This document shows positions 1 to 5,191 of a DNA stretch of 5,191 nucleotides, piece after piece. The DNA comes from Erysipelotrichaceae bacterium. Its GTDB lineage: Bacteria > Bacillota_I > Bacilli_A > Erysipelotrichales > Erysipelotrichaceae. A program made the translations under genes and the position numbers. Position 1 is the stretch's first letter, and the number at the start of each line of letters is the position of its first letter. The stretch lies in NCBI GenBank assembly GCA_017419065.1, contig JAFOMB010000002.1, positions 1 through 5,191 on the forward strand, in the 5' to 3' direction. Under the pieces are notes generated by a model. That model saw only the letters and a list, made by a program, of their open reading frames with translations. It was not told the origin of the DNA and ran no database searches.

Positions 1-773
1 CCCATATCGTACCGGATGGTGACAGAGAATATCTGGACGGCGCATTTCTGATAGAAGACGGGAAGATCCTGGATGTCTTTGCGCAGAGCCGGAAGGTGAA
101 TGTGGAAGAAGATACGGAAATCATCGATGCCTCCGGGAAGATCATCATCCCGGCTTTCTTTGACCCCTATACAGAAGAAGAAAGCGGAGAAGGATGTGTC
201 CGGTCGATCAGAGTTCTTCAATCAATTGAAGACTCTTCCTTAAAAGAAGGGGAACTTGGTTTTCACAATGAAAAGGGTGTCCCTCTCCATGAAAAGACGC
301 TCTCTGTCTCCTCAGACCATGAGGAAGCAGAAGAGGCGGAAAGAAGGGGCGTAAAGATACTTCTGAAGGCCGGATATCCATTAGATATCTATGACGGTTT
401 CTTGCCGGTACTCCGGGAAGACTTCCTGGATGAAAAGGGAGAAAGCCTTTCAGCACTGGCTCTGGAAGGACAGGACTACACCGAAGTCCACGGGTCCATC
501 TCGAAGAGGACACTGTCCATCCTGCTTCGTCTCATCGACCGGAAGAAGCTCATCCTCTGCGGAGGGAAGGCCATGGATGAGGCATACCGGAAGGCGCTGG
601 AACTGGGAGCACGGTGGTGCGATATCGTCGCCTGTACCTCGATGAATGCCTATGCGCTCTATGGCCTGGAGAAACTCTATGGCGGACTGAAAAGAGGAAA
701 GAAGGCAGACTATCTGCTTCTGGATAAAGAAGGGAATATCCTGGAAAGATACAAGGAGGGAAGAAGACTATGA
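1..773 (+). CDS. NagA-like amidohydrolase-fold protein, 5' partial, probably catalytically inactive
   Basis: The reading frame is open at the window edge (first full codon at position 3) and 256 codons are visible. The GTG at 96 is not the real start, because the codons before it read LDGAFLIEDGKILDVF, the usual N-terminal beta-sandwich of amidohydrolases; probably only a few residues are missing. IIDASGKIIIP and the C-terminal GGLKRGKKADYLLLD...GNILERYKEGR match the two halves of that sandwich, most like N-acetylglucosamine-6-phosphate deacetylase (NagA). The central barrel is short (NagA is about 380 residues) and lacks expected ligands: the D-x-H-x-H position reads DPYT (162-173), and the catalytic Asp region (TDAM in NagA) reads CGGKAM (558-575). 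One substrate-side His seems kept in EVHG (486-497). I infer a pseudoenzyme or an altered function. Its stop overlaps the next gene (ATGA). Dihydroorotase-type ancestry is an alternative. The fold call is fairly sure; the function is unknown. Confidence 0.65.
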   Translation, partial: HIVPDGDREYLDGAFLIEDGKILDVFAQSRKVNVEEDTEIIDASGKIIIPAFFDPYTEEESGEGCVRSIRVLQSIEDSSLKEGELGFHNEKGVPLHEKTLSVSSDHEEAEEAERRGVKILLKAGYPLDIYDGFLPVLREDFLDEKGESLSALALEGQDYTEVHGSISKRTLSILLRLIDRKKLILCGGKAMDEAYRKALELGARWCDIVACTSMNAYALYGLEKLYGGLKRGKKADYLLLDKEGNILERYKEGRRL

Positions 774-973
774 ATCAGTTCATCTACCGGGTGATCGTCT
801 ATCTGCTGTCATTCATACTGTCGCTGTATGGCCTCTCTGCCCTTGATTTCAACCGTTTCCTAAAGAAAAACAAGGTAACAGAAGCCCAGGTACTCTATTT
901 TCTGCTGGCCCTGGCTTTAGCCTATCTTGTGGGCTCGCTCTTGATGAGCATCATTTATTTCTTTAATATATAA
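770..973 (+). CDS. DUF1146 (YwzB-type) small membrane protein
   Basis: This 67-residue protein has two hydrophobic helices, at about residues 4-24 and 41-65. They are joined by a short polar stretch, ALDFNRFLKKNKVTEAQ, which is the hallmark of the DUF1146/YwzB family (Leu-Asp-Phe, basic segment, Asn-Lys-Val, Ala-Gln). The family's function is not known; it is an integral membrane protein of Firmicutes that I recall lying near ATP synthase and cell-wall genes. The ATG at 770 overlaps the TGA of the upstream gene (ATGA) and has AAGGAGG at 753-759, ten bases ahead, so the two are almost certainly co-translated. The full length fits the family. The following WecA/TagO-type gene starts 29 bases after its stop, consistent with an envelope-related operon, although that link is inference. 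Confidence 0.85.
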   Translation: MNQFIYRVIVYLLSFILSLYGLSALDFNRFLKKNKVTEAQVLYFLLALALAYLVGSLLMSIIYFFNI

Positions 974-974
974 T
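941..974 (+). promoter_or_regulatory. possible internal promoter ahead of the WecA/TagO-type gene
   Basis: A perfect TATAAT lies at 969-974, overlapping the DUF1146 stop codon, and a TTGATG lies at 941-946. These two are 22 bases apart, too far for one standard promoter. The TTGATG instead pairs at 17 bases with TAATAT (964-969). Either arrangement would give a leader of about 20-30 bases before the ATG at 1003. The region is AT-rich partly because it encodes YFFNI and a stop, so a chance match is quite possible. Confidence 0.3.
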
Positions 975-988
975 AGATACAGGTATCG

Positions 989-997
989 AGGAGGTGA
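989..997 (+). promoter_or_regulatory. ribosome binding site that fixes the WecA/TagO start at 1003
   Basis: AGGAGGTGA is a full-length complement to the 3' end of 16S rRNA. Its GGAGG core ends 8 bases before the ATG at 1003. An in-frame GTG at 994 lies inside this site and so cannot be the start that the site serves. Confidence 0.88.
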
Positions 998-1002
998 GAG
1001 AC

Positions 1003-2115
1003 ATGAGGATCCTGACAAGAAGTCTTCCGTATGTGCTGATCGCTTTTCTCATATCTCTGGCTTTGACCCCGTTAGTCAAAAAGATCGGATTCTCCATCGA
1101 TGCCTATGCGAAGGAAAATAACAGAACAGTACACCACGGCCATATCGTAAGGATAGGGGGCCTGGCGATCTTTATCGCCTTCGTGGTATCTATGGCTATC
1201 TTCTTCGATGCGGACAGACAGATCGATGCCATCCTCATCGGCGGTCTCATCGTCTTCGTGGGCGGACTCATCGACGATATCCATGACATCCGGCCTATCG
1301 TCAAACTGGCTTTCCAGATCGTAGCGGCCCTGATCGTCATCTTCTATGGAGATATCCATCTGGATGTCATCAACATGCGCTTCTTCAATATCGACTTTTC
1401 CCCGATCTCTTTCCTGGTCACCCTGCTTTGGATCGTCGGTGTCTGCAACGCCATCAACCTGATCGATGGTTTAGACGGTCTTTCCTGCGGGATCTCCACG
1501 ATCGTCATCTCCGCCATCGGTATCATCGCCTACTTCATGAGAAGGATAGACCTGGCTGTGATCTCTTTGATTCTGGTCGGTTCCATCCTCGGCTTCCTGC
1601 CGTATAACTTCCATCCGGCCTCGATCTTCGTCGGGGACTCCGGCGCTCTTTTCATGGGCTACATGATCGCCTGTCTGTCCCTGCTGGGATTCAAGACCAC
1701 GGCCTTCATCACCCTGGGTTTCCCGATCGTCATCCTCTTTGTGCCGTTGGCCGATACGATGCTGGCGATCATACGAAGAAAGCTGAAGGGACAGAAGATC
1801 TCGGAAGCGGACAAGTCCCACCTCCATCATGTCATCATGTTCAAGCTGGGCTTCTCCCACAGGAACACGGTACTGACACTGTACTTCATCACCTTCCTCT
1901 TCGGATGCGATGCCATCCTGACCTTCTTCCATGAGAAAGCCGGTCTGATCTTCCTGTTCGTCCTGTGCCTTCTCGCCTGGATCTTCATCGAACTCACCGG
2001 GATGATGGGACCGACAGTCCATCCTCTGATCGGCTTATGCCGAAGGATCACCGGACATCCGAAGAAGTCCGATGACGCCTTCTTTGAAGCCAACAAGATC
2101 AATCACCGCGGATAA
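1003..2115 (+). CDS. tagO: polyprenyl-phosphate GlcNAc-1-phosphate transferase (WecA/TagO family)
   Basis: This 370-residue polytopic membrane enzyme would move GlcNAc-1-phosphate from UDP-GlcNAc to undecaprenyl phosphate, the first membrane step for teichoic acids or other envelope glycopolymers. About eleven helices can be seen. Family motifs appear in order: GGLAIF near residue 52; DDIHD at 91-95, holding the Mg2+-binding Asp pair; NAINLIDGLDGL at 149-160, with the conserved catalytic-loop Asp residues; FVGDSG at 209-214; and SHLHH at 272-276 followed by KLGFSHR. The HxHH form marks the WecA/TagO branch; MraY would instead carry a longer His cluster. The length is normal and no key residue is missing. 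The ATG at 1003 is chosen over an in-frame GTG at 994 because the latter lies within the ribosome site. A hairpin terminator follows directly. The symbol follows the Bacillus homologue; the exact glycopolymer and sugar specificity are not shown by sequence. Confidence 0.92.
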   Translation: MRILTRSLPYVLIAFLISLALTPLVKKIGFSIDAYAKENNRTVHHGHIVRIGGLAIFIAFVVSMAIFFDADRQIDAILIGGLIVFVGGLIDDIHDIRPIVKLAFQIVAALIVIFYGDIHLDVINMRFFNIDFSPISFLVTLLWIVGVCNAINLIDGLDGLSCGISTIVISAIGIIAYFMRRIDLAVISLILVGSILGFLPYNFHPASIFVGDSGALFMGYMIACLSLLGFKTTAFITLGFPIVILFVPLADTMLAIIRRKLKGQKISEADKSHLHHVIMFKLGFSHRNTVLTLYFITFLFGCDAILTFFHEKAGLIFLFVLCLLAWIFIELTGMMGPTVHPLIGLCRRITGHPKKSDDAFFEANKINHRG

Positions 2116-2116
2116 G

Positions 2117-2140
2117 AAAAACAGGCTAGGCCTGTTTTTT
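2117..2140. terminator. bidirectional rho-independent terminator between convergent genes
   Basis: A 10-bp perfect stem (2117-2126 pairing with 2130-2139, core ACAGGC/GCCTGT) closes a three-base loop. It has a run of T on the plus strand (2135-2140) and, read on the minus strand, a run of five T formed by the A-tract at 2117-2121. It begins two bases after the TAA of the WecA/TagO-type gene. It also contains the TAG stop and the last codons (Lys-Gln-Ala) of the HAD gene, so it serves both convergent transcripts. Confidence 0.85.
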
Positions 2141-2779
2141 CAGATAGTCGATGACCTGAGATAAGTCCTCCAGGACTGCCTCGGTCATTTTTTTATGTGC
2201 TTCATCCGGCATGGCGAGATCCGGGATACAGATCACCTTGATGCCGGCGGCATGGGAAGCTTCAATGCCTAAGCGGCTGTCTTCGAGTACCAGGCATTCC
2301 GAGACGTCTGTGTTCGACTTCTCCGCTGCCTTTAAGAAGATATCCGGTGCCGGCTTGGAATGTTTCACATCCGGTCCGAATACCTCTACTGAGAAGTACT
2401 CCTCCATGTCATTTCCCTTCAGCATCTGTCTCGCCCTCTCCGGAAGACTCGAGGAAGCGATGACGCACTGATAGCCGTTTTCCTTCAGATAGTCCAGGAG
2501 TTCTCTCGCTCCCTTTTTCGCCGGGATGCCCTTATCGACTCTCTTCTGGTCGCTGTCGACGACATAGTGGAACATCTCATCGGCACTGATCGGAAGTCCA
2601 TAGTCTTCTACCATCAGAACGGCATTGTTCAGGGCCGTACCGCCGATGTATCTCTCTATATAGGTCTCCAGGGTGAAGATCTTTCCATACTTCGCCATGA
2701 GGTCTACATACGCATTGAAGTAGCCTGATTCGGTATCCATCAATAATCCATCCAAATCGAATATCACTGTTTTGATCAT
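2126..2779 (-). CDS. HAD-superfamily hydrolase, beta-phosphoglucomutase/phosphatase-like
   Basis: This 217-residue cytoplasmic enzyme belongs to HAD subfamily I with a helical cap. Motif I is FDLDGLLMDTE, with nucleophile Asp8 and acid/base Asp10. The cap follows at about 16-85. Motif II is IASSS at 107-111. Motif III is Lys142 in HSKPAPD. Motif IV is LVLEDSRLGIEA, with Glu166-Asp167 binding Mg2+. All four are intact, so it should hydrolyse or transfer a phosphate on a small metabolite. The DxDG(L)xxDTE and KPxPD...EDSxxGxxA pattern is that of beta-phosphoglucomutase-like and sugar/nucleotide phosphatases, and the substrate cannot be told from sequence. A longer frame begins at 2830. I chose 2779 because it has AGGAG six bases upstream, starts directly at the motif I strand (MIKTVIFDLDG), and lies downstream of the promoter. 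It stands alone, convergent with the WecA/TagO-type gene and divergent from the marR-type gene. Confidence 0.9.
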   Translation of the reverse strand: MIKTVIFDLDGLLMDTESGYFNAYVDLMAKYGKIFTLETYIERYIGGTALNNAVLMVEDYGLPISADEMFHYVVDSDQKRVDKGIPAKKGARELLDYLKENGYQCVIASSSLPERARQMLKGNDMEEYFSVEVFGPDVKHSKPAPDIFLKAAEKSNTDVSECLVLEDSRLGIEASHAAGIKVICIPDLAMPDEAHKKMTEAVLEDLSQVIDYLKKQA

Positions 2780-2785
2780 AGTTTT

Positions 2786-2790
2786 CTCCT
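2786..2790 (-). promoter_or_regulatory. ribosome binding site that fixes the HAD start at 2779
   Basis: On the minus strand AGGAG lies six bases before the ATG at 2779. No comparable site precedes the in-frame ATG at 2830, and that ATG would also fall upstream of the predicted promoter. Confidence 0.8.
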
Positions 2791-2797
2791 GAGGAAA

Positions 2798-2826
2798 ATA
2801 ATAGAGAATATCTTCGTTTTCGTCAA
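2798..2826 (-). promoter_or_regulatory. sigma-A-type promoter of the HAD gene
   Basis: Read on the minus strand, TTGACG (2826-2821) and TATTAT (2803-2798) are separated by exactly 17 bases; each matches the consensus at five of six positions. Transcription should begin near 2791, leaving a leader of only about 12 bases that is almost entirely the ribosome site. Its -35 box lies back to back with that of the divergent marR-type promoter, 13 bases away. Confidence 0.75.
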
Positions 2827-2839
2827 TCATTCAATCTTA

Positions 2840-2868
2840 TTGACAGAGAAAAACAGAGAGAGTAGACT
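2840..2868 (+). promoter_or_regulatory. sigma-A-type promoter of the marR-ABC exporter operon
   Basis: A perfect TTGACA (2840-2845) is followed after 17 bases by TAGACT (2863-2868), which matches the -10 consensus at four of six positions. The expected transcription start, near 2875, falls inside the palindrome at 2873-2890. A repressor bound there would therefore block initiation. Confidence 0.72.
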
Positions 2869-2872
2869 TAAA

Positions 2873-2890
2873 TAGTTCGAGACCGAACTA
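2873..2890. promoter_or_regulatory. palindromic operator, probable MarR binding site
   Basis: TAGTTCG-AGAC-CGAACTA is a perfect inverted repeat with 7-base arms and a 4-base centre. It lies between the -10 box and the ribosome site of the marR-type gene. Size and symmetry suit a dimeric winged-helix MarR repressor, and the position suits autoregulation together with the downstream exporter. The HAD promoter's -10 box is about 70 bases away, so control of that gene from this site is less likely. Binding is inferred, not shown. Confidence 0.75.
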
Positions 2891-2901
2891 AAGGAGTTTC
2901 T

Positions 2902-3339
2902 ATGAAGAATGCGATCAGAGAAATAGAGACCTTTCATAAAGAACTGCACTGCCGGATCACCCGGTCAAAGAGGCTCTTCGAGAAGGGTTTGAATATGACA
3001 CAGCTGCAGATCATGCATTATCTCTTCAAGCACCCCGGTGAAGAAGTCTGTCAGAGAGACCTGGAGGATTTCCTCCATCTCAAGAAGGCGACGATCGCCG
3101 AGTCGCTGGACAGACTGGAACAGAAGGGCTTTATCGAAAGAGAAGTCTCTAAGACAGACCGAAGGAGAAAGAATGTCATGGTCTCCAGAGAAGAACTGGA
3201 AGAGATGAAGGAGAATTTCCGGAAGCTGGATGAGACAGCGGATGTGATCACCAGAGACATTTCTGAAAAGGAGATGGAAGTGTTCTTCTGTGTGCTCGAG
3301 AAGATGGAAGAGAATCTGAAGAAAGGAGATGTTCAGTGA
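2902..3339 (+). CDS. MarR-family transcriptional regulator
   Basis: This 145-residue protein has the MarR layout. An N-terminal dimerisation helix (about 3-28) is followed by a winged helix-turn-helix at about 31-95: MTQLQIMHYLFKHPG, then the recognition helix region LKKATIAESLDRLEQKGFI. The wing carries the typical D-x-R-R motif (TDRRRK at 85-90). A C-terminal dimerisation helix pair (about 96-142) completes it. Length is normal for the family. The ATG at 2902 is preceded by AAGGAG at 2891-2896, five bases away. As first gene of an operon with an ABC exporter, and with a palindrome over its own transcription start, it is most likely an autorepressor relieved by a small-molecule ligand, possibly an exporter substrate. 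The ligand is not predictable. Its stop codon overlaps the GTG start of the exporter gene (GTGA). Confidence 0.92.
   Translation: MKNAIREIETFHKELHCRITRSKRLFEKGLNMTQLQIMHYLFKHPGEEVCQRDLEDFLHLKKATIAESLDRLEQKGFIEREVSKTDRRRKNVMVSREELEEMKENFRKLDETADVITRDISEKEMEVFFCVLEKMEENLKKGDVQ
3322..3328 (+). promoter_or_regulatory. ribosome binding site that fixes the GTG start of the exporter
   Basis: AAAGGAG lies seven bases before the GTG at 3336, inside the end of the marR-type gene. The ATG at 3329 touches this site directly and opens only a short unrelated frame, so it is not the start served here. Confidence 0.8.
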
Positions 3340-5191
3340 AGAGGATATTTCATTACCTGAAGCCTTTCTGGCTGTCCGTACTGGCAGTCATCCTGTTCAC
3401 CTATGTACAGGTGCAGACAGAACTGTCTTTACCGGACTATATGTCGGCCATCGTCACCAACGGGATACAGTACAGCGGTATCACCGAGGATATGCCGGCA
3501 GCTCTGACAAAGAGCGATTATGAGGAGCTGTTCCGCTTCTGTGAGGGACCGTCTACCGATTATGAGTCTTCCTTCTATACGGTAGAGGCCGGAAAGGAAG
3601 CCCGTATCAAGGATCAGACCGTGACCTTTAAAGAGGACGTCCTGATCCTGGAAGAGGGGACATTCCTTGAAGGTCTGCAGATGCCGTTAGTGTATTATTA
3701 CCTGTCGAATACGATGGGTCTCGATACCACCAATGTCGAGGCGATCATGCCGGTGCTGAAAGAGGCGACACTGGGACTGGAAGACAACTTCCCGTCCATG
3801 GCCAAGCTCGGCATCGCCATGCTGTATGACCATGTGGGATTATCAGTCGCCTCCATACAGAGCAACTACATCCTGAAGACAGGAGCGGAGATGCTGGGGA
3901 TCGCCTTCATCGGACTGGTCGTCCAGTTACTGTCTACCTACCTGTCTACGAAGATATCGGCCAGAGTGGCTGCCGATATGCGGAAGGATGTCTTTGAGAA
4001 GGTGGAATCCTTCTCCAGTACGGAGTTCTCGAAGTTCTCTACCTCTTCTTTGATCACGCGTACCGGTAATGATATCACCAAGGTACAGCAGCTCGTACAG
4101 ATGTTACTGAGGATGGTGCTGATGGCTCCGATGATGGGTCTCACGGCTGTCTTTAAAGTCGTACGCTACCCGGCCATCTCCTGGATACTCCTGGTCGCGG
4201 TCGGGATCATCCTGGGAACGCTGATCTTCATGCTGATCGTCGCGGTCCCGAAATTCGAGAAGATCCAGAAGCTCGTCGACCGGATCAATTCCGTCATGAG
4301 AGAATTCCTGGACGGCATGCTGGTGATCCGAGCCTTCAATTCGGAGAAGACCGAAGAGAAGCGCTTCGATGATACCAACAGTGAACTGACCAGGATCGAT
4401 ACCTTCGTCAGCCGCTGTATGACAGCTATCGGTCCGATCATGACCTTTGTCATGAACGGTCTCACGATCGCGATCACCTGGTTTGCGGCCAAACAGATCG
4501 ACATCGATGCGATGACGATCGGCGATATGATGGCCTTCATACAGTACGCCATGCACGTCGTCATGTCCTTCATGTTTGTGTCGATGACCTTCTTCATGGT
4601 GCCGAGATCCTTAGTTTCCGTGAAGCGAATCGGCGAAGTCCTGGATACACAGAACGAGATCCTGGACAAGGAAGATCCGCTTCCTCTTCCGGAAGAAAAC
4701 GGCGACCTCGTCTTCGATCATGTCTACTTCAAGTATCCGGGTGCGGAAGAATACGTCCTGGAAGATATCAGCTTTGAAGCGAAGCCGGGAGAAACGGTAG
4801 CCTTCATTGGATCTACCGGTTCCGGAAAGTCCACGGTGATCAAGCTGATCCCGAGACTCTTCGATGTCACCGAGGGTTCTATCCGCTATTGCGGACAGGA
4901 TATCCGGGATGTCGCTCAGGCAGACCTTCACGAAAGGATCGGCTATGCGCCGCAGAAGGCCGTCTTATTTACCGGAGATATCGCCTCCAATATCGCCTTC
5001 GGAAGAGAGGTCTCAGATAAGGAGATGAAGGAAGCGATCGAGGTCTCCCAGTCCACCAACATCATCAAGGAGAAGGAAGAGGGCATCCACAGCGAGATCG
5101 TCCAGGGCGGTACCAATGTCTCCGGCGGTCAGAGACAGCGCCTCTCCATCGCCAGAGCTCTGGCTAAGAAAGAGAACATCTACATCTTCGA
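3336..5191 (+). CDS. ABC exporter half-transporter (permease-ATPase fusion), 3' partial
   Basis: An uninterrupted frame of 618 codons begins at GTG 3336, overlapping the marR-type stop (GTGA), and runs off the window. Six membrane helices are seen at about residues 11-35, 182-206, 256-276, 280-303, 363-385 and 401-424, followed by an ATPase domain. This has an A-loop Tyr467, Walker A GSTGSGKST at 492-500, a Q-loop Gln540 in YAPQK, and a signature VSGGQ at 595-599. The last visible residues, IYIF and the first two bases of a probable Asp codon, are the start of Walker B, so the catalytic Glu and H-loop cannot be judged. The architecture is that of type IV multidrug/lipid/peptide exporters. The opening (KPFWLSVLAV...LPDYMSAIVTNGIQ) resembles long MarR-linked exporters of Clostridia-like bacteria, which usually work as heterodimers. 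Unusually, about 135 residues (46-180) separate helices 1 and 2 and would lie outside the cell. Substrate unknown. Confidence 0.93.
   Translation, partial: MKRIFHYLKPFWLSVLAVILFTYVQVQTELSLPDYMSAIVTNGIQYSGITEDMPAALTKSDYEELFRFCEGPSTDYESSFYTVEAGKEARIKDQTVTFKEDVLILEEGTFLEGLQMPLVYYYLSNTMGLDTTNVEAIMPVLKEATLGLEDNFPSMAKLGIAMLYDHVGLSVASIQSNYILKTGAEMLGIAFIGLVVQLLSTYLSTKISARVAADMRKDVFEKVESFSSTEFSKFSTSSLITRTGNDITKVQQLVQMLLRMVLMAPMMGLTAVFKVVRYPAISWILLVAVGIILGTLIFMLIVAVPKFEKIQKLVDRINSVMREFLDGMLVIRAFNSEKTEEKRFDDTNSELTRIDTFVSRCMTAIGPIMTFVMNGLTIAITWFAAKQIDIDAMTIGDMMAFIQYAMHVVMSFMFVSMTFFMVPRSLVSVKRIGEVLDTQNEILDKEDPLPLPEENGDLVFDHVYFKYPGAEEYVLEDISFEAKPGETVAFIGSTGSGKSTVIKLIPRLFDVTEGSIRYCGQDIRDVAQADLHERIGYAPQKAVLFTGDIASNIAFGREVSDKEMKEAIEVSQSTNIIKEKEEGIHSEIVQGGTNVSGGQRQRLSIARALAKKENIYIF

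Noticed and set aside
96..98. GTG at 96 as the start of the first gene
   Set aside because: The frame continues to the window edge and the preceding codons encode the expected N-terminal strand pattern (FLIEDGKILDVF). No ribosome site with proper spacing precedes 96.
211..235. Inverted repeat TCTTCAAT-CA-ATTGAAGA (with outer GAG/CTC) inside the NagA-like gene
   Set aside because: It has a two-base loop, no T-run, and sits in the middle of an intact frame. It is most likely chance, and not a terminator or an insertion scar I can support.
208..513. Minus-strand open frame of 101 codons
   Set aside because: It is antisense to the NagA-like gene, has a composition rich in Arg, Pro and Ser, and shows no family motif. 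It is a shadow of the real plus-strand frame.
1471..2022. Minus-strand open frame of 183 codons opposite the WecA/TagO-type gene
   Set aside because: Its protein is an unnatural run of Asp, Glu, Gln, Gly and His produced by reading the antisense of Ile/Leu/Val codons. The plus strand encodes all family motifs.
2868..2873. TTAAAT as an alternative -10 box for the marR-type promoter
   Set aside because: It lies 22 bases from TTGACA, too far for a standard promoter. TAGACT at 17 bases fits better.
3329..3523. Short plus-strand frame starting ATG 3329
   Set aside because: Its ATG touches the ribosome site with no spacing and the product has no recognisable features. The exporter frame from GTG 3336 covers the same bases with clear membrane-helix and family content.
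4104..4931. Several minus-strand open frames (4104-4556, 4166-4669, 4611-4931)
   Set aside because: All are antisense to the exporter gene, overlap each other in different frames and lack motifs. They are shadows of its codon pattern.

Overview
The window looks like a chromosomal segment of a low-to-mid GC Bacillota. The evidence is strong AGGAGG-type ribosome sites, a DUF1146 (YwzB-type) membrane protein, a family I know only from Bacilli-like Firmicutes and relatives, and a MarR/ABC-exporter operon of a type common in gut Firmicutes. An Erysipelotrichia-like host is my best guess. That is inference from the gene set and codon style, not proof. Coding density is very high, the genes share similar codon use, and I see no rRNA, tRNA, insertion sequence, CRISPR array or prophage signature.

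Left block (1-2115, plus strand): a run of three genes. The first is the 3' part of a NagA-like amidohydrolase whose metal-ligand positions appear to be missing, so it is probably a pseudoenzyme. It overlaps by ATGA a 67-residue DUF1146 membrane protein. After a 29-base gap comes a complete polyprenyl-phosphate GlcNAc-1-phosphate transferase of the WecA/TagO family, which starts cell-envelope glycopolymer synthesis. The first two are translationally coupled; the third has its own excellent ribosome site and possibly an internal promoter.

Middle (2117-2779, minus strand): a HAD-superfamily phosphatase/phosphoglucomutase-like gene converges on the transferase gene. Both ends share one hairpin terminator, which overlaps the last codons of the HAD gene. 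The HAD gene has a clear promoter (TTGACG-17-TATTAT) and a very short leader.

Right block (2840-5191, plus strand): a divergent promoter (TTGACA-17-TAGACT) followed by a perfect 7-4-7 palindrome, just upstream of the ribosome site, drives a MarR-family regulator. That gene overlaps by GTGA a large ABC exporter half-transporter (membrane plus ATPase domains) which runs off the window at its Walker B motif. The exporter carries an unusually large extracytoplasmic insertion between its first two membrane helices. The simplest reading is a self-repressing MarR regulator controlling a (probably heterodimeric) exporter whose partner would lie just downstream.

Nothing here is clearly a wholly new system. 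The items most worth a second look are the ligand-less NagA-like protein coupled to DUF1146, the exporter's extracytoplasmic domain, and the well-defined MarR operator.
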